Below, piece by piece: positions 1-8,151 of a stretch of DNA of 10,829 bases. Made by a program: the position numbers and the translations under genes. The notes beneath the pieces are model-generated. The model made no database searches, was not told the origin of the DNA, and worked only from the letters and a program-made list of their open reading frames with translations. Each line of letters starts with the position of its first letter. Within the stretch, counting starts at the first letter, position 1. This DNA is from Phycisphaerae bacterium. GTDB lineage: Bacteria > Planctomycetota > Phycisphaerae > JAAYCJ01. The stretch lies in NCBI GenBank assembly GCA_015486815.1, contig WFQY01000152.1, forward strand, positions 1-10,829, in the 5' to 3' direction.

Positions 1-2
1 AT

Positions 3-2279
3 TATAGGCAGATAGGAAGAGAAGCCACCGATATAGAAATTGAAACAATCGCACAGACGTGGTCGGAACATTGCGTCCATAAAACCCTGAAAAGCGCTGT
101 CGAATATCATAGTCCGGAAGGAAAAATCGAATTTGACAATCTGCTCAAATCGACCATCGTCAAAGCTACCGAACAGCTCAATAAACAATGGTGCATCAGC
201 GTATTCGTCGATAATGCGGGTATAATCGAATTTGATGAAAAATATGCTGTATGCTTCAAAGTTGAGACGCACAATCATCCGTCAGCTATCGAGCCCTATG
301 GTGGTGCTTCGACCGGTATTGGCGGAGTGATACGCGACCCGCTTGGCACGGGGCTCGGCGCTAAGCCCGTTGCGAATACGGACGTGTTTTGCTTTGGCTA
401 TCCGCAGACGAAACTCGAAGAGCTTTCCAAAGGGATGCTTCATCCGCGAAGGGTGTTTAAGGGCGTAGTTGCGGGTGTGAGAGATTATGGTAATCGTATG
501 GGTATTCCGACGATAAACGGAGCGATATGGTTTGATAATCGATATATGGGCAATCCGCTTGTCTATTGCGGCAATATAGGGATAATGCCGAAAGATAAAT
601 GCTTTGGCGAGGCGCGGACGGGCGATCTGATTGTCGTAGCGGGTGGACGGACAGGTCGCGACGGAATTCACGGGGCAACGTTTAGCTCGGGTGAGCTTAC
701 CGATCGATCGGATACGGAATTTTCGCACGCAGTGCAGATAGGCAATCCGATAACGGAGAAAAAGCTCGTCGATGTGATTCTGCAAGCTCGCGATTATAAA
801 GGCGGTTGCCTGTATTCAGCTATTACCGATTGCGGGGCGGGTGGACTTTCCAGTGCGGTAGGTGAAATGGGCGAGGAGCTTGGCGCGGAAGTTGACCTCG
901 AAAAAGTGCCTCTGAAATATCAAGGGCTTAGATATGATGAGATATGGATAAGTGAAGCTCAGGAACGAATGGTGCTTGCGGTTCCGCCCGATAATTGGCC
1001 TATGCTGAAAGGTATTTTCGAGTCGGAAGATGTCGAGGCTACCGTTATCGGAGAATTCGCTGACCACCGAAAACTGATTTTGCGATACGAAGGAAATATC
1101 GTTGGCCAACTTGATATGGAATTTTTACATAACGGATTGCCCAAATCGCGAAAGAAAGCGGTCTGGCATCCTGTCCGGTTTGATGAGCCAAAAATAGATA
1201 CCGAGAAAATCGATTATACGGCAACGCTTGTTCGGTTACTCGGGCATCCGAACATAGCGAGTAAGGAATGGGTAATTCGTCAATACGACCACGAGGTGCA
1301 AGGCGGTTCGGTAATAAAGCCGTTGACGGGAACGGAAAATCGTGGTCCTTCGGACGCTTCGGCATTTCGTCCTGCATTGGATTCGCATCGTGGAATTGCG
1401 GTCGGGTGCGGGTTGAATCCGAATTTCGGTCAGATAGATCCTTATTGGATGGCGTGCTGTTGCATCGATGAAGCTGTCCGTAATGTGGTAGCTGTCGGTG
1501 GTAATCCTAATCGTTGCGCTATTCTGGATAATTTTTGCTGGGACAGCTGCAATACTCCGGAAAAGCTCGGTTCGCTCGTGCGAGCTGCTATTGGCTGTTA
1601 TGACGCTGCTATGGCGCTTGGTGTTCCGTTCATCTCCGGTAAGGACTCGCTCAACAATGAATTTGTTACCGAGCAAGGTGAGCGGATTGCTATTCCTGCG
1701 ACGCTACTTATTAGTTCGATTGCTATTGTAGATGATGTTCGTTTGTGTGTAACGATGGATATCAAGAACGCTGACAGTAGTATTTACCTTATTGGCACGA
1801 CGCGCAATGAGCTTGGCGGTTCGCATTACTATCAGCTGATAGATGCTATCGGTAATTCGGTGCCCAAGGTTGATTTCAAACAAGCGAAGGAAATTTTCGA
1901 TACGGTCTATAATCTGATTCAGCAGCGAGTACTTGCGAGCTGCCACGATTGTTCCGAAGGCGGATTAGCTGTCGCGCTGGCGGAGATGAGCTTTGCCGGT
2001 GGATTGGGAATGCAAATCGAGTTGAACAATCTCGCGGAACAATCGAAAATCGATCGAGCGGATATATTGCTATTTAGCGAATCGCCGTCGCGCTTTATTG
2101 TCGAAGTCAGAAAAGAGGACGAGCAAAAATTCCTCGAGCTGACAAAAAATATTCCCGTGTGTAAACTCGGACGAACAATTACGGATAAAGAATTGACGAT
2201 AAGTTTCGGGGGCAAGACGCTGATAGAGGCTCACCTCGATGCGCTCAAAAAATCGTGGCTTGAGGGTGTAAAGATCTGA
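3..2279 (+). CDS. purL: Phosphoribosylformylglycinamidine synthase, PurL synthetase subunit (5' truncated)
   Basis: PurL is the ATP-dependent synthetase of the fourth step of de novo purine synthesis, converting FGAR plus ammonia to FGAM in the cytosol. The frame is open from base 3, so 758 codons of the C-terminal part are present and the true start lies outside the window; the ATG at 327 is internal. Visible family motifs, numbered from base 3, are TWSEHC (19-24), THNHP (89-93, ATP/Mg site), GRTGRDGIHGA (215-225), DCGAGGLSSA (276-285), SGKDS near 545 and SCHDCSEGGLA from 646. The chain ends soon after the second AIRS-type domain, and no C-terminal glutaminase (PurQ) domain follows. Ammonia must therefore come from a separate PurQ. 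In ordinary ~740-residue PurL the WSEHC motif lies near residue 30-40. The sequence resembles the longer bacterial form that carries extra N-terminal sequence, often PurS-like, but that part is not visible. Identity is certain; the subtype is inferred. Confidence 0.97.
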   Translation, partial: YRQIGREATDIEIETIAQTWSEHCVHKTLKSAVEYHSPEGKIEFDNLLKSTIVKATEQLNKQWCISVFVDNAGIIEFDEKYAVCFKVETHNHPSAIEPYGGASTGIGGVIRDPLGTGLGAKPVANTDVFCFGYPQTKLEELSKGMLHPRRVFKGVVAGVRDYGNRMGIPTINGAIWFDNRYMGNPLVYCGNIGIMPKDKCFGEARTGDLIVVAGGRTGRDGIHGATFSSGELTDRSDTEFSHAVQIGNPITEKKLVDVILQARDYKGGCLYSAITDCGAGGLSSAVGEMGEELGAEVDLEKVPLKYQGLRYDEIWISEAQERMVLAVPPDNWPMLKGIFESEDVEATVIGEFADHRKLILRYEGNIVGQLDMEFLHNGLPKSRKKAVWHPVRFDEPKIDTEKIDYTATLVRLLGHPNIASKEWVIRQYDHEVQGGSVIKPLTGTENRGPSDASAFRPALDSHRGIAVGCGLNPNFGQIDPYWMACCCIDEAVRNVVAVGGNPNRCAILDNFCWDSCNTPEKLGSLVRAAIGCYDAAMALGVPFISGKDSLNNEFVTEQGERIAIPATLLISSIAIVDDVRLCVTMDIKNADSSIYLIGTTRNELGGSHYYQLIDAIGNSVPKVDFKQAKEIFDTVYNLIQQRVLASCHDCSEGGLAVALAEMSFAGGLGMQIELNNLAEQSKIDRADILLFSESPSRFIVEVRKEDEQKFLELTKNIPVCKLGRTITDKELTISFGGKTLIEAHLDALKKSWLEGVKI

Positions 2280-2308
2280 CAGATTTTCAGGCGGGCACGT
2301 GGGTCTGG

Positions 2309-2329
2309 AGCTACAATAATAGCTGTTTT
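2309..2329 (+). terminator. Weak terminator-like hairpin after purL
   Basis: AGCTA (2309-2313) and TAGCT (2320-2324) can pair around a six-base CAATAA loop, followed by GTTTT. It sits 30 bases after the purL stop, where a terminator would be expected. The stem is only 5 bp and the T run is four bases, so it may be chance. The rest of the 127-bp gap before the permease holds only a poor promoter candidate (TTGCTT at 2340, 17-base spacer, GAAAAT at 2363). Confidence 0.2.
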
Positions 2330-2406
2330 CGGATTATTCTTGCTTTTATCTATTACGGGCGGGAAAATCTCTCATTTGATTTGAATGACTTTCAGGAATG
2401 GTGCGT

Positions 2407-3600
2407 ATGATAAGGCTTTTGATATACATATTCCCAGCTATTATGGATATGGTGCTTGGTTCGGTGATGTTTTTGACGACCGTGCGGATGGCACAGAGCG
2501 GAGCAAGCGCAACAACGGTTACATTGCTTATGACGACGTGGTCGTTTGTTTATATGGTATGCTCGTTTAGTTTGAGCCGAATTATCACCAGCAGAAATGC
2601 AGCTTGGCTTATTATCGCATCGGGGTTGATTATAGCAGGCGATTCGCTTGGCTTTATCTTAGTACCCGGCCTATATCAGATGTATCTGTTGGTTGTAATT
2701 GTTGCTATTGCTAATGCGATGTTCTTCGCACCGTTTCAGATATTTATGAAAGCTGTCGAGCAAGGCCGACCAGCGGGGGTTGTGCGCTCTACCGCTCTTT
2801 ATACTTTTGCGTGGAGCACGGGTATAGCGCTCGGCCCGTTTATTTCGGGCTATCTCTGGACGCTTGCAGGGTGGAATTGGTGTCATCTGGTAAATATCTG
2901 CTTCGCTTTGCTGACTGTAATCGGTATTTTTTTGCTTAAACATCATGCTCAGCCTGATGGCCAACGGGCATCTTCGATTTCCGAAAAGCAGCCAGCATCC
3001 GGAGACGAATCGACAATTAACGAATTTGATGAATACGCTAATATGCCCGACCTTGCTTGGCTTGCGTGGGTCGGTGCGGGATTAGGGATTTTTGTTATTA
3101 TGCTCGTTCGCGGAATACTGCCTATGACGGGCGTGTCGCTGAAAATTCCACGTCCGCAGCTCGGAACTATCTTCGCACTGATTTCGATGACGCAAGCAAT
3201 CGTCGGTTTGAGTTTTATCAAGGGTAAAATGTGGATGTTCCGCGTTAAGCCAATAATCGCATTCGGCATTGTCGGATTGTTAGGTATGATAGGTTTTGCG
3301 TTCGCCCGTCATTTGTATTTTCTTTATATTTCCGCTATTTGTCTCGGTGTATATTCCGGAGCTATTTTCTTTTACTTTGTGTTTCATTCGTTGGTGCATC
3401 CGACAAAAGCCCCGAAGTATATCGCGATAAACGAAGCTGTAGTAGGTCTGGTTGGAATTGTGGGCCCACTATTCGGGGGGTTGATTGTTGACCATTTTAG
3501 TCTTACGACAGCTTACCTTGCAGGTGCAATTATTATCGCTGGTGCAATGATATTCAAAGCTAATGTCCACCACCGAAAGCTGACTGCCTTTGGAAAATAA
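2407..3600 (+). CDS. Major facilitator superfamily permease, substrate unknown
   Basis: This is a very hydrophobic inner-membrane protein of 397 residues with the layout of a 12-helix MFS secondary transporter. Two hydrophobic halves, roughly residues 1-178 and 215-385, are separated by a polar central loop (about 179-214) rich in Ser, Glu, Asp and Gln. The early helices follow a short basic N-terminus (MIRLL). Glycine-rich helices with GPFISGYLW near 143-151 and GPLFGGLIVDHF near 353-363 match the repeated MFS pattern in helices 5 and 11. No motif identifies the substrate, and the flanking purL and polX give no convincing clue. Start choice: an in-frame ATG at 2398 directly abuts the AGGA at 2394-2397, leaving no spacing. 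The ATG at 2407 lies 9 bases from it, so 2407 is preferred; GTG at 2401 is also possible. The family is fairly sure; the function is unknown. Confidence 0.85.
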   Translation: MIRLLIYIFPAIMDMVLGSVMFLTTVRMAQSGASATTVTLLMTTWSFVYMVCSFSLSRIITSRNAAWLIIASGLIIAGDSLGFILVPGLYQMYLLVVIVAIANAMFFAPFQIFMKAVEQGRPAGVVRSTALYTFAWSTGIALGPFISGYLWTLAGWNWCHLVNICFALLTVIGIFLLKHHAQPDGQRASSISEKQPASGDESTINEFDEYANMPDLAWLAWVGAGLGIFVIMLVRGILPMTGVSLKIPRPQLGTIFALISMTQAIVGLSFIKGKMWMFRVKPIIAFGIVGLLGMIGFAFARHLYFLYISAICLGVYSGAIFFYFVFHSLVHPTKAPKYIAINEAVVGLVGIVGPLFGGLIVDHFSLTTAYLAGAIIIAGAMIFKANVHHRKLTAFGK

Positions 3601-3608
3601 TCTCGGGT

Positions 3609-3660
3609 TAATATTGATAAGATTCAATGATTGGCGTAAAATCATTGTTTCGGAATATTA
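3609..3660. promoter_or_regulatory. Nested dyad over the polX promoter (possible operator)
   Basis: CAATGATT (3625-3632) and AATCATTG (3640-3647) form a perfect 8+8 bp inverted repeat with a 7-base centre. It lies across the spacer and -10 of the candidate promoter. A second outer pair, TAATATT (3609-3615) and AATATTA (3654-3660), is also a perfect inverted repeat. A DNA site for a dimeric repressor is the simplest reading. The alternative is a transcript hairpin that ends read-through from the permease gene: the inner stem is followed by TTTCGG, which is a poor U tract. Confidence 0.4.
3614..3642 (+). promoter_or_regulatory. Candidate sigma70-type promoter of the polX-acn-sirtuin operon
   Basis: TTGATA (3614-3619) and TAAAAT (3637-3642) each match the -35 and -10 consensus at five of six positions, with an ideal 17-base spacer. 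Transcription would start near 3649, giving a leader of about 30 bases that contains GGAGG at 3665-3669, nine bases before the polX ATG. This is the best promoter-like pair I found in the window. It is inferred from consensus only. Confidence 0.5.
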
Positions 3661-3678
3661 CGCTGGAGGCAGCAGAAA

Positions 3679-5394
3679 ATGAAAAATGAAGAATTAGCTG
3701 ATATTTTTAACGAAATAGCGGATCTGATGGAAATTCAAGGCGAGCAGCCTTTTCGTATAGCAAGCTATCGGAAGGTCGCACGAATATTAGAAGAGCTTAC
3801 CGAAGATGTCGAGACACTGTTGGCTGACGGTAGGCTCGCAAAGATTCCCGGCATCGGTAAAGGTTCGCTTGAACGAATAGAAGAATATCTCAAAACGGGA
3901 AAAATCTCCACGCATCAGGAGCTTGTGAAGAAAGTTCCGAAGGGCTTATTGAAATTGACGAAAGTTCCGGGCTTGGGACCTAAAACGATAGCGCTGCTTT
4001 GGAAAGAGATGGACATAACCGATATAGGTCAGCTGCGTAAAGCTATCAATTCGGGAATGATAGAGAAGCTGCCCGGAATGGGTGCGAAGAAGGTCGAGAA
4101 AATCAGCAAAGGAATAGACTTTGTCATCCGAAGTAGCGGACGCATTCCGTTGGGCATTGCGCTGCCAATCGCTGAGGAGCTGATAACGCAGATAAAAAAA
4201 ATCGCAGGTGTGAAAAAGGCGGAAATAGCAGGCTCGCTCAGAAGAAGGGCAGAGACGATCGGTGATATTGATATTCTCACGGAAGCAAGCGACGGGCAGA
4301 AGGTGTTGGAAAAGTTTACGAAATTCCGTCAGGTACGCGAAGTGTTAGCTTCCGGCAGCACCAAGGCTTCCGTACGAATACAGGATAATATTCAAGTGGA
4401 TGTGCGGGTGATACCAGCGGAAAGTTTCGGAGCAGCTTGGCAGTATTTTACGGGCAGTAAAGCCCATAATGTACGTTTGCGCAAAATAGCTATAGAGAAA
4501 AAGCTAAAACTTAACGAATACGGGTTGTTCGAAAACGAAAAACAGATAGCGGGTGCAAACGAAGAAGAAATCTATCATAAACTTTCGCTGCCTTACATTC
4601 CGCCCGAGTTGAGGGAAGATCGTGGTGAGATAGAAAATGCTGACAAGCTACCGACGCTCATTGATCGCAAAGACATCAAAGGCGATCTTCATATGCACAC
4701 AACAGCCAGCGACGGACACAATTCGCCCGAAGAAATGATACGAGCATGTATCGAGCGTGGCTATGAATATATGTGTATTACCGACCACTCCAAAAGTTCC
4801 GCTATTGCTGGCGGACTCGATGAGACCCGACTTCGTAAGCACATCGCTGCGGTGCGAAAACTGGCGGAAAAGTATAAAAATGAGATAGCTGTTCTCATCG
4901 GTTCGGAAGTGGATATTTTAGCGGACGGGCAATTGGATTACGATGACGGGTTGCTTGCGGAGCTCGATTTTGTCATCGCATCGGTGCATTCAGCGTTATC
5001 TCAGCCGGCGGACAAAATCACCAAGCGAGTGTTGAAGGTGATGGAAAATCCGTACGTTAGATTGATAGGTCATCCTACGGGCAGATTGCTTGCGCAGCGG
5101 GAAGCGTCTGCGATTGATGTAGCGAAGATAATCAAGCAGGCGAAAGATACGGATACGTGGTTGGAGCTTAACTCGTCGTGGCAACGGCTTGACTTGAAAG
5201 ATGTTCATCTTCGGCTGGCAAAGCAGGAAGGCGTGAAAATTTGCATTTGTACCGATGCACACAGTATCGATCAGCTCGATTACATACAGTATGGAATATA
5301 TACCGCCCGTCGAGGCTGGCTTGAAAAAGAGGATGTGATAAATACACTAAGTAGAAAAAAATTTATGGAACTTGTCAAACAGCGCAAGAGGTAA
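3679..5394 (+). CDS. polX: DNA polymerase X family protein with PHP exonuclease domain
   Basis: Bacterial PolX fills short gaps in base-excision repair and also carries a metal-dependent 3'-5' exonuclease (PHP). At 571 residues it has the normal full length. Residues 1-150 form the DNA-binding helix-hairpin-helix part, with PGIG (57-60), PGLGPKT (97-103) and PGMGAKK (132-138). The polymerase palm follows: GSLRR (185-189), GDIDI (195-199) supplying Asp196 and Asp198, and VDVRV with the third carboxylate Asp241. The PHP domain starts near 330: LHMH (337-340), TDH (368-370), Glu410 in GSEVDI, the SVHS His437, HPTGR (465-469) and TDAH (525-528). All expected metal ligands appear intact. GGAGG at 3665-3669 supports the start at 3679. 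The stop is 15 bases from the next ATG, so it is probably co-transcribed with acn. The usual LEINANP-like segment reads LELNSSWQRLDL here, a minor departure. Confidence 0.97.
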   Translation: MKNEELADIFNEIADLMEIQGEQPFRIASYRKVARILEELTEDVETLLADGRLAKIPGIGKGSLERIEEYLKTGKISTHQELVKKVPKGLLKLTKVPGLGPKTIALLWKEMDITDIGQLRKAINSGMIEKLPGMGAKKVEKISKGIDFVIRSSGRIPLGIALPIAEELITQIKKIAGVKKAEIAGSLRRRAETIGDIDILTEASDGQKVLEKFTKFRQVREVLASGSTKASVRIQDNIQVDVRVIPAESFGAAWQYFTGSKAHNVRLRKIAIEKKLKLNEYGLFENEKQIAGANEEEIYHKLSLPYIPPELREDRGEIENADKLPTLIDRKDIKGDLHMHTTASDGHNSPEEMIRACIERGYEYMCITDHSKSSAIAGGLDETRLRKHIAAVRKLAEKYKNEIAVLIGSEVDILADGQLDYDDGLLAELDFVIASVHSALSQPADKITKRVLKVMENPYVRLIGHPTGRLLAQREASAIDVAKIIKQAKDTDTWLELNSSWQRLDLKDVHLRLAKQEGVKICICTDAHSIDQLDYIQYGIYTARRGWLEKEDVINTLSRKKFMELVKQRKR

Positions 5395-5409
5395 ATCGAG
5401 GAGTATTTT

Positions 5410-7362
5410 ATGGGATTATCGGTAACATACAAGATATTGAGAGAGCATTTGATTGAAGGTGAGCTGAAAGCGGGAAATGAGATCGGGATCAAAATCGATC
5501 AGACGCTTACGCAGGATGCAACGGGAACGACGTGCTATTTGCTGTTCGAGTCGATGGGTATCGATAGGATAAAAGCGAAGTTAGCGGTTAGTTATGTTGA
5601 TCACAATATGGCTCAATTCGGGCCCGAAAATCACAACGACCATCTGTATCTTCAATCTATATCGCGGAAAGTAGGCGCTTGGCACTCTCGGCCGGGTAAC
5701 GGAATATGTCATCAGGTAAATTTGGAGCGATTTTCGCGGCCTGGCTGGACTTTGATAGGTAGCGATTCGCACACGCCTACCGCCGGCGGAATAGGGATGC
5801 TGGCGATAGGAGCGGGCGGGCTTGACGTTGCGGTAGCGATGGCGGGCGGAGCGTTCTATCTCACCTGTCCGAGAGTCATAGGCGTACATCTCAAGGGTAA
5901 ACTCAAACCGTGGGTATCAAGCAAAGACATTATTCTCAAACTGCTCTCAATATTAACAACCAAAGGCAATGTCGGATGCGTTGTGGAATATTTTGGTGAA
6001 GGAGTAAAGAGTCTGACAATTCCTCAGCGGGCAACCTGTACGAATATGGGAGCGGAGCTTGGGGTTACAACAAGCATCTTTCCGAGCGATGAGGTTACCA
6101 AAAGCTTTTTGGCTGCTCAATCGCGTGAGGAACAATGGATAGAGCTTTGTGCTGATAGTGATGCGGAATATGATAGGGTAATAGAAATTGACCTCAATGA
6201 ACTCGAACCGTTGGCAGCTGCTCCGAGCTCGCCTGACAATATTGTCCCAATCAAAGAGCTTGCCGGGCAAAAGGTCGGACAGGTGATAATAGGCTCGTGC
6301 ACCAACTCGAGCTATCGTGATTTGATGATATGTGCAAAGGCACTTGAAGGCAGAACGATTCATCCCGATGTGGAATTCGCAGTAGCGCCGGGCTCGAGGC
6401 AGGTAATGGAAATGATAGACCGTGCAGGTGGTTTGCAGACTTTCATTCAAGCGGGCGCAAGAATACTCGAGTCTGCGTGTGGACCTTGTATCGGAATGGG
6501 GCTCTCGCCAGCTGACGGTGTGATCTCGCTTAGAAGTTTCAATCGAAACTTCCCCGGTCGAAGCGGCACCAAAGGCGATAAAGTCTATCTCGTCTCGCCG
6601 GAAGTCTGCATATCATCTGCTATTACGGGCGAGATTGTCAACCCCGCAGATATTGGTATCGAATATCCGCAGATAGAAGAACCGTCGCAATTCGTGATAA
6701 ACGATAATATGCTTCAACTGCCTATGACTGAGACAGAAGCTAAAAGCGCAACGATAATTCGCGCGCCGTCGATAGTTCCGCCACCTTTAAGCGAAAAGCC
6801 CCCTGCAAAACTCGATGGCACTGTATTGATAAAATTGGGCGACAAAATCAGTACGGATATAATTATGCCAGCTGGTAGCTTTCTGAAATATCGTTCGAAT
6901 GTACCCGAATATGCAAAATATGTTTTTAACAGCCTTAATGAGCCTGGCGAGCCTTCGTTTGCCCAGCGGGCGTTGGCGATAAAAGAGCAAAATCGTGCGG
7001 GGATAATAGTAGCGGGCGAAAGCTACGGACAGGGTTCATCGCGTGAGCATGCAGCTTTGTGTCCGATGTATCTCGGAGTAAAGGCTGTCATCGCAAAAAG
7101 TATCGAACGTATTCATTTAGCTAATTTGATAAACTTTGCCATTGTTCCGTTAATCTTCGCCAATCCCGAAGATTATGACAATATCGACAGAGACGATCAG
7201 CTACGGGCTGAGCTGCTGAAAGCTATCGAAAATGCGGATGAGACCATCGAAATAGAAAATATTACGAAAAACAGCACATTCGTGTGTAAAATTATATTGA
7301 GTCAACGTCAGCGGAAGATTCTGTTTGCGGGTGGATTGTTGCCGATGGTGAAAAATGGATGA
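5410..7362 (+). CDS. acn: Aconitate hydratase, Aquifex-type single chain
   Basis: A [4Fe-4S] enzyme interconverting citrate and isocitrate in the cytosolic TCA cycle. The chain is 650 residues, shorter than the ~750-900 of AcnA/AcnB and typical of the compact bacterial aconitase first noted in Aquifex. The catalytic domains come first: DQTLTQDATGT (30-40), GSDSHTPTAGGIG (117-129), and cluster ligands Cys297 in GSCTNSS plus Cys357 and Cys360 in ACGPCIGMG. RNFPGRSG (379-386) and YLVSPE (393-398) follow. After a linker near 440-470 comes the swivel domain, with STDIIMPAG (481-489) and YGQGSSREHAA (539-549). The domain order equals a LeuC-LeuD fusion, so homoaconitase or isopropylmalate dehydratase activity is the alternative. 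No leucine or lysine pathway gene lies nearby. GAGGAG at 5398-5403 is the ribosome site. The gene overlaps the sirtuin start by 8 bp. Confidence 0.94.
   Translation: MGLSVTYKILREHLIEGELKAGNEIGIKIDQTLTQDATGTTCYLLFESMGIDRIKAKLAVSYVDHNMAQFGPENHNDHLYLQSISRKVGAWHSRPGNGICHQVNLERFSRPGWTLIGSDSHTPTAGGIGMLAIGAGGLDVAVAMAGGAFYLTCPRVIGVHLKGKLKPWVSSKDIILKLLSILTTKGNVGCVVEYFGEGVKSLTIPQRATCTNMGAELGVTTSIFPSDEVTKSFLAAQSREEQWIELCADSDAEYDRVIEIDLNELEPLAAAPSSPDNIVPIKELAGQKVGQVIIGSCTNSSYRDLMICAKALEGRTIHPDVEFAVAPGSRQVMEMIDRAGGLQTFIQAGARILESACGPCIGMGLSPADGVISLRSFNRNFPGRSGTKGDKVYLVSPEVCISSAITGEIVNPADIGIEYPQIEEPSQFVINDNMLQLPMTETEAKSATIIRAPSIVPPPLSEKPPAKLDGTVLIKLGDKISTDIIMPAGSFLKYRSNVPEYAKYVFNSLNEPGEPSFAQRALAIKEQNRAGIIVAGESYGQGSSREHAALCPMYLGVKAVIAKSIERIHLANLINFAIVPLIFANPEDYDNIDRDDQLRAELLKAIENADETIEIENITKNSTFVCKIILSQRQRKILFAGGLLPMVKNG
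6533..6552. repeat. 8-bp perfect inverted repeat inside acn
   Basis: GAAGTTTC and GAAACTTC flank a four-base AATC loop. The segment encodes SFNRNF, just before the conserved GRSG motif of aconitases. Because the residues are family-conserved, the dyad is most likely a by-product of coding; it is recorded because it is perfect and compact. Confidence 0.3.
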
Positions 7363-8110
7363 TCGTAAAATCGGACAGGTAGCGGATTTGTTACAACGTG
7401 CGGTGAGTGTGGTCGCATTCACCGGTGCGGGTATCTCAGCAGAAAGTGGCGTACCTACTTTCAGAGACAATAACGGACTGTGGGAAGGATACGACCCGAT
7501 GAAGGTAGCAACGCCCGAGGGGTTCAAAGAAGACCCTCGAACGGTTTGGCGATTTTATCATAAGCGCCGTCAACAGGCACAGCAAGTCAAGCCTAACCCC
7601 GCTCATCTTGCGCTCGCTGAATTGGAGAGCATTCGTAACAATTTTTTGATAATCACTCAGAACATTGATGGTTTGCATCAACAGGCAGGTTCGAAAAATG
7701 TCATCGAGCTTCACGGCTCATTGTTCAAGGCACGCTGTACTAAGTGCAGCTGCCAGCTCGACCTGAACAGTTGCTCGCAAGAAATACTTTCGGACGAACC
7801 GAGTTGTCCGAAATGCAACTCTCTACTTCGGCCGGCGGTGGTTTGGTTCTATGAGCCGTTACCCGAAGAAGAATTTTCAGCTGCTATGGAATCTGCGGAT
7901 AATTGCGATCTTATGTTTTCCATAGGCACCTCTGCGGAGGTACATCCAGCTGCTTCTTTTGTTTGGCAGGCGAAAGCAAACGGAGCTGTCATTGTCGAAA
8001 TCAATCCCAAGCCGACAGCCGCCAGCCAGATCGCTGACATATCTTTTCGGATAGCAGCGGGAGAAATCCTTCCCAAGATCGTAGAACAATACAAATCGAT
8101 CGGACAATAG
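7355..8110 (+). CDS. cobB: NAD-dependent protein deacylase, class III sirtuin (CobB/SIRT5-like)
   Basis: Sir2-family enzymes remove acyl groups from lysine using NAD+, releasing nicotinamide and O-acyl-ADP-ribose. The full Rossmann and zinc modules are present in 251 residues: GAGISAESGVPTFR (24-37), TQNIDGLH (101-108), catalytic His120 in ELHG, zinc ligands Cys128, Cys131, Cys151 and Cys154, GTSAEVHP (191-198) and the EIN of the NAD site (215-217). FYHKRR gives Tyr68 and Arg71 with Y-x-x-R spacing, the pair that in SIRT5 and CobB binds succinyl and malonyl groups. Desuccinylase/demalonylase activity as well as deacetylation is therefore likely. The ATG at 7355 lies inside the end of acn with only a weak GGTGA before it, suggesting translational coupling. 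A neighbouring TCA enzyme fits control of central metabolism, but the substrate is inferred. No good terminator is visible in the 41 bp before the convergent lipoprotein gene. Confidence 0.96.
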   Translation: MDDRKIGQVADLLQRAVSVVAFTGAGISAESGVPTFRDNNGLWEGYDPMKVATPEGFKEDPRTVWRFYHKRRQQAQQVKPNPAHLALAELESIRNNFLIITQNIDGLHQQAGSKNVIELHGSLFKARCTKCSCQLDLNSCSQEILSDEPSCPKCNSLLRPAVVWFYEPLPEEEFSAAMESADNCDLMFSIGTSAEVHPAASFVWQAKANGAVIVEINPKPTAASQIADISFRIAAGEILPKIVEQYKSIGQ

Positions 8111-8151
8111 AGCGTAAATATTTTCATATGCTTAAAGTGTACTGCGAGAGA

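Noticed and set aside
700..711. 12-bp palindrome CCGATCGATCGG
   Set aside because: It lies within purL coding sequence and is built from tandem CGAT; no partner sites or promoter are nearby, so chance is the simplest explanation.
282..785. 167-codon minus-strand open frame inside purL
   Set aside because: It is antisense to strongly conserved PurL motifs, and its Arg/Ile/Ser-rich translation resembles no protein family.
1236..1676. 146-codon minus-strand open frame inside purL
   Set aside because: It is a shadow of the PurL frame, with no ribosome site or recognisable domain.
6533..6552. Perfect hairpin GAAGTTTC-AATC-GAAACTTC, reminiscent of a CRISPR repeat half or operator
   Set aside because: It occurs once, inside acn, and encodes family-conserved residues next to the GRSG motif; no spaced copies are present.
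7928..7941. ACCTC-TGCG-GAGGT hairpin in the sirtuin gene
   Set aside because: It encodes the conserved GTSAEV segment, has no T run and is far from any gene end.
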